Assembly (NCBI GenBank): GCA_950295325.1 | Contig: OX485806.1 | Location: forward strand, 1,736,001 to 1,800,000 | Length of the DNA stretch: 64,000 nucleotides | Source of the DNA: Polytrichum commune | Taxonomy: Eukaryota; Streptophyta; Polytrichopsida; Polytrichales; Polytrichaceae | Direction: 5' to 3' | In this document: positions 58,354 through 64,000 of the stretch, in pieces | Position numbering within the stretch: the first letter of the stretch is position 1 | How the letters are laid out: every line of letters begins with the position of its first letter | The notes under the pieces: model-generated | The model's input: only the letters and a program-made list of their open reading frames with translations | What the model was told of the DNA's origin: nothing | Database searches by the model: none | Made by a program: the position numbers and the translations under genes

Positions 58354-58764
58354 ATGACCGATGAGAAAGAAGAATGGAAACTTTATTTTGACGGGTCTTG
58401 CTCCAAAGAATTAGGCTCCGGGGCAGGAGTCATTTTAGAAGATAGTGCAGGTAAACAAGACAAATATCACAAAGACTTGGGTCAAGATCTCACTTGCAAT
58501 CAATCAGAGTATGCCGCTTTAATCACGGGTCTAGAAATAGCGAAAGGAAAAGGGATCACCCGCCTCACTGTATCAGGTGACTCGCAGTTAGTCTGCAAGC
58601 AAGTAGCAGGCGACTGGCAAGTAAAGTCTGGAAATTTAATTCCGTACCATCAAGCTGTGGAGAACCTAAAATCACAGTTTGAGTCAGTCAGTATTACCCA
58701 CATTCCTCGTGATCAAAATACAGAAGCTGATAAATTATCAAAGTTCAGAGTCCATAGACGTTGA
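58354..58764 (+). CDS. Stand-alone RNase H (second, archaeal/plant-like type) upstream of gag
   Basis: A 136-aa RNase H fold protein with all four catalytic acidic residues: Asp13 (YFDGSCS), Glu52 (NQSEYAAL), Asp76 (SGDSQLV) and Asp126 (NTEADKLS). It degrades RNA in RNA-DNA hybrids during reverse transcription. The form is like the additional aRNH of plant Tat-type gypsy elements, which normally sits within pol. Here it is a separate ORF before gag, in a different frame from gag-pol (134 bases ahead). Because the pol RNase H is damaged, this copy probably supplies the activity. Confidence 0.85.
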   Translation: MTDEKEEWKLYFDGSCSKELGSGAGVILEDSAGKQDKYHKDLGQDLTCNQSEYAALITGLEIAKGKGITRLTVSGDSQLVCKQVAGDWQVKSGNLIPYHQAVENLKSQFESVSITHIPRDQNTEADKLSKFRVHRR

Positions 58765-58897
58765 GATACATGCACGATAAGTTCACTCAGTTTGACGGAC
58801 TTTCAAAAACACATAAAGATTTGTAAGTTTAGCAGAAGCTTGTGCCAAGCCAAAGCAGAAACGAAGGAGATACCCAAGAGCGGAACGAGGAACAACC

Positions 58898-61800
58898 ATG
58901 GTGACGATTCCGGTGTTCGATGGTGCGAGCAAGGCAGATCCGGAAAAATTTCTTCGCCAGTTCAAACGTGCATGCATGGCAAATGGCGATCGTGATGAAG
59001 AAGCTTGGTTAGAGATGTTACCGATTCATCTAGATGATGAAGCCTCATGGTGGTATGAGGCCCAGTCAGCAGAGGTCAAGGCCAGTTGGTCCTCTCTGAC
59101 CAAGGAATTGTTGAATGAGTTTCAGGAAAAAGAAAGCTACCATGCTCTGTTGGGGGCACTTAACCTAATGAAGCAGAAGACCAACGCGTCGGGTGGGGCA
59201 ACAGAAAATGTGCGTGAATTTGTGACGAGGCTCAAAGAAGTACGATCTCGTATTTTGAGGAGTTTGAGAAAGACTCCAAATACTGAGGGATCGTCAGGCT
59301 TGACGCCAGCTAGTTCGGCCGCTACTGTTGCCAGCATTGATGCTTTGGTATTACGAACCTTCATTCGAGGATTGATATTACCCATTCAAGAGATAGTAGC
59401 ATGGAAAGAGCCTGAGACTTTGGAAGCGGCAATTTCTTGGGCCCAGAGAAAAGAAGCCAATCTGGCAGACATGGCACAACCCGACGTGGTGGTGATCGCG
59501 ACACCCACAGCTGCACCCACACGAGCAAACGTCCCAAGCGGTGGACCCACACCATTAGTCCCGGGTAGTACTCAGACAGATTACTTCACTGTGAACAAAC
59601 TTGTAGAAGAATTCAAGGACCTCAAATTGTTTCTAGTACAAGGGCAAAACTTGCGCAGTAAAAGCCCAAGCCAAGAAAGACCAGTACTCCAAAGGTCGGT
59701 TCAATTTGTCACGTGCCACGGATGCGGAAAAAAAGGGCATTACAAGTCCGATTGTCCTGACCATGTAGATGCACATTCAAGAGGAGGAGGAGGAGGAAGC
59801 ACTTCTTCTGCCAAATTAACGGAAGTCAACCTGTTGGAATTTGATGACGGCCGAACCAATGACCAAGTTCCAGAGGTCATGGTAGCCAAACGATACCGCC
59901 CAATGCAGGACATTGAGCCCCCGATGAGAGCACATCACAAAAGGAGAAAGAACAAAGCTACTGATGCCCCAGGCACCAGTAGGGGAACGGAGAAGCGACA
60001 CCGGAGGAAGATCGGAATTGAGGACATGTTGTTGAGTAAGGGGCAGCATGACTACTCCATAATTGCTGATTTGGGTAAGCAACCCGCCAACATTACAGTG
60101 GGACAATTAATTGCCCGTTGTCCCTCGTTGAGAAGAGAATTGAGGCAGGGGATAAGCACAAGGAGAAGCAACCGCTCAACAGCCGAAATCCGAGTTACAG
60201 ATTCTGGTCGAGAGGACATGCAGTCACCACAAGTTCAAGCCACTATTGCTGGGAGAGACGTCAGTGGTTGCCTAGTAGATGGCGGGGCAGCGGTCAACAT
60301 CATCTCTAATTGGTTGGTGGACGATTTGGAACTCACACCCACACACTCCTCGCCGTTGCGACTTAAAGTTGCAGATCAAAGGTGCGTGAAATCCGTCGGT
60401 ATGTTAGCCCAACAACCCATCACAGTCCAAGGAGTCACAGTGAAGGTCGATTTTCACATTTTGGATATCTCTGAAGCAAGGGGCGGGTATCCCATCATTC
60501 TTGGGAGGCCGTGGCTGAAAGAGGTGAAAGCTGTAGACTACTGGGAAAAAGGTAACATGAGAATTGGCCCCCATATGAATAGGGTCAACGTGAAGGTAAT
60601 ACCGAATTGCAAGAAATCCTACAACAACTCTCCTGAAGATACATCAGACGAAGAATATGACTCGACTTGGACATCAGAAGTCACCACTTCTGATAGCGAA
60701 AGTGAAACGGAGGTGGACTTGTACGCGCTAGATCTTCTTCCCCAAGTGCTAACAAGTTCTATGAATCACCTAGATGATCATACTGTGGTTCCAAGTCGGC
60801 ATGAGGAATTACTACGTCTTGTCCAGTTCGGCCCCACCCTGACGGAAAGAGAGAAATCAGAGTTGCAAGAACTGGTACTAGAATACTCGCATCTCTTTGT
60901 CTCGCACCATCATGACCTACCTGCAATCACATTAGAGGAGCACCGCATCGAATTATTTCCTGGAGCAAAGCCGGTGCGTGCCCGACAGAAGAGAATGGCA
61001 CCCGACAAAGTTCAAATCCTCAGGAACGAACTCGACAAGCTCCTGGAGGGTGGTTTCATCACTCAAGTCCACAACACAGAATGGGTCTCACCTGTTGTAA
61101 TAGTGCCAAAGAAGGGAGGCAAATGGCGTGTATGTATTAACTACCGCGCTCTGAATCAAGTGACGAAGAAGGACAGACAACCGCTACCCCACATCGATGA
61201 GCTTTTGGATAATGTGGCGGGTCATGATTTATACACTTTTTGTGACGGGTATAGCGGTTACCATCAAATACGTGTTCACAAGGAGGACGTCCTTAAAACA
61301 ACGTTCTCGACCCCTTGGGGGACATTTGCATACTTGCGAATGCCCTTCGGGTTGTGCAATGCGGGAGGTACTTTCCAAAGGGTACAGATGCACATCTTTG
61401 GACCATACATCGGACGGTTCATTAGGGTATACCTTGATGATTTTGCTGTCTTCAGCGACCGACACCTCCACATCAGTCATGTCAGGACGGCATTTAATAG
61501 ACTTGCAGAGCATGGTTGCTCCTTAAGTCCTGAGAAATGTCGAATCGGTTTTGAAGAGGGACCACTACTGGGGCACATCGTTTTCCGTGGAGGATTACGC
61601 GTCGACCCTGATAAAGTCCAACGTATCCGAGAGCTAAGAATACCAATAAAATCTGCTGAAGCATCAACGTTGTGGGGAATAATCAACTACCACAACCGGT
61701 TTATTGAGAACCTGGCAGGAGTAGCGCGGCCAATCACTAATCTTATCAGGAAAGGCACCCCATTTACATGGACCGCTGAATGCTGCAAAGCCCTTGAGCA

Positions 61801-63577
61801 TATCAAGAATTGTCTCTCGGATGATCCAGTCATGAGACATCCAAATTGGGATCTTGCGTTCACTATTAACCCCACTGTATCAGACATCGCGGTCGCAGCA
61901 GTGCTCATGCAGAACGATGAGGCTGGACGTGCACATCCCATTTACTACGCGAGCAGGTTACTGACCAATTGTGAGCTAAGATATTCTTCACCTGAGAAAT
62001 TAACTACGTCATTATTATTTGCTTGCACAAAATTCCGCCACTACTTACTGTCCAACCCCTTCCCAGTGGTAGTTCTGTGTGAGACCGACGAGCTCAAGAG
62101 AGTAGTGCAACAGACTGAACCCACGGGAAGGGCAGCAAGGTTCTTAGCTGCTCTACAACAATACGATCTGTTTTTCAAAACTACGAAGACCCAGAGATCT
62201 GCGCACGCCAAGCTACTCCTAGAGCTCGGATCTCCTCCAGAGTCCACCGAAGGGGCCATCTCAGATGAGGCAGAATGTTACACAATCACAAGAGCCGAAG
62301 ACGAACCTGATTTCGGGTACCCAACAATTGCAAACTACCTAAGGGACTTGGTGTTCCCTTCCAATTCAAGTGCTCAACAACGCAAGGACATCCGTAGGCG
62401 AGCGCTCCCGTTCACCTTGATCGGTGATACACTTTACAGGAGGGGACGTGACGGAGTTTTGAGAAGAGCAGTCAATAAGGAAGAAGCAAGAAAAATCCTG
62501 CCAGAATGCCACGAAGGAGTCTGTGGGGGCCACTTCGCCACCGACTCAACTGCACGTAAGATACTCACAGCCGGATATTTTTGGCCAAGCATGTTTAAGG
62601 ATTGTGCTAAATATTGTCAGAGTTGTCCCACATGTCAAGCCTATGGGAGGAGATTATTCGCCCATACTGAATTGCATCCAATCCTCCCTACCGGAGCTTT
62701 CGAAAAGTGGGGACTCGACTTCGTCGGGGCACTTCCAAAAACATCACGAAGAAACGAATATCTCATTGTGGCCACAGACTACTTGACCAAGTGGTGCGAA
62801 GCTGCTGCAGTGAAGAAATGTACCCAGGACGTGGCAGCAGATTTCCTGTTTAACCAAGTGATTTGCCGATATGGTTGCCCACTTGAGGTAATCACTGATC
62901 AAGGATCCCACTTCACTAGTGGTGTCATCACCAAACTTTTGAGCAAGTTGTCGGTGAAACATAGGAGGGTTACACCATACTACCCCCAAGCAAATGGCAT
63001 GGTTGAGAAAACCAATGGAATTCTCACAGGTATCATTTCCAAAATAATTTTAGACAAACGTCATACATGGGACGATCATGTGGGAGAAGCTCTCTGGGCA
63101 TACCGCACGACTCATAAATTAGTCACTGGGTACACTCCTTTCCAGCTTGTATTTGGATTTGAAGCAGTCGTTCCCATCGAGCTCGAAATCCCATCTTTGC
63201 GCCTTGCAGTTCAACACGGGTTAGGAGATCATGAATCTGTCGAGGCCAGACTCATGACTCTCGAACGACTCGATGAAAACAGAAGACGCGCTTTGTGGAA
63301 CATTGAAGTCATACAGCACCGCCGGAAGGAAAGGCATGACGCCCGAGGTAAGAAAACTACCTACCCGGCCGGAAGCCTTGTGATGCTCATCGACAGTTGG
63401 TTACAAAAGCAACACGGGCAGAAGTTTCGTCCAAAGTGGAAGGGTCCATTTGTCATTCATCAACAATTTGACAATGGCACTTACAAACTCAGCACGCCAG
63501 ATGGGAGGATCATTACTAAAACATACAACGGGTCGAAGCTCAAGGCGTATAAGCACATGGAGCATTTACAGGGATGA
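58898..63577 (+). CDS. Gag-Pol polyprotein, Ty3/gypsy, 1,559 aa
   Basis: A single intact frame from ATG 58898. Gag occupies about residues 1-270. A CCHC zinc knuckle (CHGCGKKGHYKSDC) starts at 273. The protease has LVDGGAAVN with Asp461. RT spans about 690-900 with YLDD at 845-848. The RNase H at about 950-1105 has INPT where TDAS is expected (near 990) and lacks the final Asp (AHAKLLLEL), so it is likely inactive. Integrase has an HHCC finger (His1205, Cys pair near 1243) and the DD35E triad Asp1294, Asp1334 and Glu1370. The C-terminal tail has a GPFVI...GTYKLS segment like the integrase C-terminal fold. RT to integrase order marks Ty3/gypsy. Overlapping short ORFs on either strand are shadows. 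Confidence 0.95.
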   Translation: MVTIPVFDGASKADPEKFLRQFKRACMANGDRDEEAWLEMLPIHLDDEASWWYEAQSAEVKASWSSLTKELLNEFQEKESYHALLGALNLMKQKTNASGGATENVREFVTRLKEVRSRILRSLRKTPNTEGSSGLTPASSAATVASIDALVLRTFIRGLILPIQEIVAWKEPETLEAAISWAQRKEANLADMAQPDVVVIATPTAAPTRANVPSGGPTPLVPGSTQTDYFTVNKLVEEFKDLKLFLVQGQNLRSKSPSQERPVLQRSVQFVTCHGCGKKGHYKSDCPDHVDAHSRGGGGGSTSSAKLTEVNLLEFDDGRTNDQVPEVMVAKRYRPMQDIEPPMRAHHKRRKNKATDAPGTSRGTEKRHRRKIGIEDMLLSKGQHDYSIIADLGKQPANITVGQLIARCPSLRRELRQGISTRRSNRSTAEIRVTDSGREDMQSPQVQATIAGRDVSGCLVDGGAAVNIISNWLVDDLELTPTHSSPLRLKVADQRCVKSVGMLAQQPITVQGVTVKVDFHILDISEARGGYPIILGRPWLKEVKAVDYWEKGNMRIGPHMNRVNVKVIPNCKKSYNNSPEDTSDEEYDSTWTSEVTTSDSESETEVDLYALDLLPQVLTSSMNHLDDHTVVPSRHEELLRLVQFGPTLTEREKSELQELVLEYSHLFVSHHHDLPAITLEEHRIELFPGAKPVRARQKRMAPDKVQILRNELDKLLEGGFITQVHNTEWVSPVVIVPKKGGKWRVCINYRALNQVTKKDRQPLPHIDELLDNVAGHDLYTFCDGYSGYHQIRVHKEDVLKTTFSTPWGTFAYLRMPFGLCNAGGTFQRVQMHIFGPYIGRFIRVYLDDFAVFSDRHLHISHVRTAFNRLAEHGCSLSPEKCRIGFEEGPLLGHIVFRGGLRVDPDKVQRIRELRIPIKSAEASTLWGIINYHNRFIENLAGVARPITNLIRKGTPFTWTAECCKALEHIKNCLSDDPVMRHPNWDLAFTINPTVSDIAVAAVLMQNDEAGRAHPIYYASRLLTNCELRYSSPEKLTTSLLFACTKFRHYLLSNPFPVVVLCETDELKRVVQQTEPTGRAARFLAALQQYDLFFKTTKTQRSAHAKLLLELGSPPESTEGAISDEAECYTITRAEDEPDFGYPTIANYLRDLVFPSNSSAQQRKDIRRRALPFTLIGDTLYRRGRDGVLRRAVNKEEARKILPECHEGVCGGHFATDSTARKILTAGYFWPSMFKDCAKYCQSCPTCQAYGRRLFAHTELHPILPTGAFEKWGLDFVGALPKTSRRNEYLIVATDYLTKWCEAAAVKKCTQDVAADFLFNQVICRYGCPLEVITDQGSHFTSGVITKLLSKLSVKHRRVTPYYPQANGMVEKTNGILTGIISKIILDKRHTWDDHVGEALWAYRTTHKLVTGYTPFQLVFGFEAVVPIELEIPSLRLAVQHGLGDHESVEARLMTLERLDENRRRALWNIEVIQHRRKERHDARGKKTTYPAGSLVMLIDSWLQKQHGQKFRPKWKGPFVIHQQFDNGTYKLSTPDGRIITKTYNGSKLKAYKHMEHLQG

Positions 63578-63602
63578 GTGTTCATTCGATGAACCCTAAT
63601 CC

Positions 63603-63613
63603 TGGGGAGGAGA
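63603..63613 (+). promoter_or_regulatory. Polypurine tract
   Basis: GGGGAGGAGA directly before the 3' LTR, the usual primer for plus-strand synthesis. Confidence 0.8.
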
Positions 63614-64000
63614 TGATATCCCTAGTTTTTTACCACTTACTTTTTACTTCTACGCATGATAGTTTACTTTCCTCTTCCCTTCTCCTTACCTCTCACTCCA
63701 AGATCCCGCTTGTTGGAGAAGGAAACCCGAACTACATCCAATCTTCTCAACCCTTTCCATTTCAAAATCACAAGCAATCGGTAACCACCGTGCCTTGGCA
63801 AGAAAGCAAACGGCACTACCATCGTGCCAAGAAACCACTACCAAGAGGATTTATAGGACTCCTCTTGCAGTCCAGACCATCTCTCTTTTTTTCGGCTTTA
63901 GGCTCTCTCTCGCAATCTCGCCGGTGGGCTCTTTTTTCTCTTTAGTTCTCTCTCAGTCTTTTTAGGAGCTCAACTCTTCCATGTGATATGGTTGAGTTCA
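63614..64000 (+). repeat. 3' LTR, first 387 bases, cut by window end
   Basis: Starts TGATATCCCTAG and appears identical to 56493-56879 over the visible length. Confidence 0.95.

Larger units (their letters stand above)
56493..64000 (+). mobile_element. Ty3/gypsy LTR retrotransposon, nearly complete, runs off the window
   Basis: In order: 5' LTR (56493-57147), tRNA-Glu primer site, three small ORFs, a stand-alone RNase H ORF, a single gag-pol ORF (Gag, zinc knuckle, protease, RT, RNase H, integrase), a polypurine tract and the 3' LTR cut by the window end. The visible 387 bases of the 3' LTR appear identical to the 5' LTR, so insertion is recent. The integrase follows RT, as in Ty3/gypsy. GGTAC precedes the 5' LTR; its partner copy lies outside. 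It is inserted beside a decayed MULE. Confidence 0.95.

Overview
The window looks like repeat-rich nuclear DNA of a green plant of the streptophyte line. The evidence is a plant-type CACTA transposase (Transposase_21, DUF4218 and DUF4216 blocks), a Ty3/gypsy element primed by a plant-like tRNA-Glu, GT-AG introns, TATA boxes and four copies of the plant telomere repeat AAACCCT. The mix of giant satellites, nested transposons and unfamiliar proteins would fit a charophyte such as Chara, but that species guess is weak. No bacterial operon, rRNA gene or CRISPR is present.

Layout. Bases 1-18163 are the right part of a CACTA transposon that sits inside an 86-bp satellite; its left end is outside the window. 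It holds an apparently intact four-exon minus-strand gene with a Transposase_24-like domain (4947-1877). It also holds a broken plus-strand transposase gene (about 8590-17148) that carries two in-frame stops, a 2.8-kb LTR insertion with ATACC duplications, and a 1,268-bp non-autonomous CACTA element with ATA duplications. That small element contains a tRNA-derived SINE-like piece. From 18164 to 25206 the 86-bp satellite runs for about 64 copies, split by a solo LTR with GCCTA duplications. From 25207 a MULE-like element begins, with an intact two-exon transposase of 1,169 aa on the minus strand and a second small minus-strand gene.

From 30740 to 41028 lies gene A, a multi-exon plus-strand gene with a DGNHR motif of the ParB/sulfiredoxin/DGQHR type. 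Its introns are filled with an 85-bp repeat carrying an 18-bp palindrome whose two arms change together. The same repeat continues in inverted orientation to 43526. A reverse-oriented LTR without target duplication (43787-45751) then joins gene A to gene B (45754-51403). Gene B is GC-rich and encodes a DGQHS-motif protein that may be fused to an FCP1-like phosphatase domain. Gene B and its downstream flank carry about twelve copies of a 16-20 bp palindrome, ACGAACG-NN-CGTTCGT, in introns and exons.

The right end holds a proline-rich ORF, a small minus-strand gene with a TATA box, a 165-bp dimeric satellite ending in telomere repeats, and a remnant of a second MULE. A young Ty3/gypsy element follows (56493 to beyond 64000), whose two LTRs match over all visible bases. 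It has four small ORFs before gag-pol. One is a complete RNase H with all four catalytic acidic residues, while the RNase H inside pol has lost key residues. Most genes therefore serve mobile elements; genes A and B are the candidates for something not yet described.
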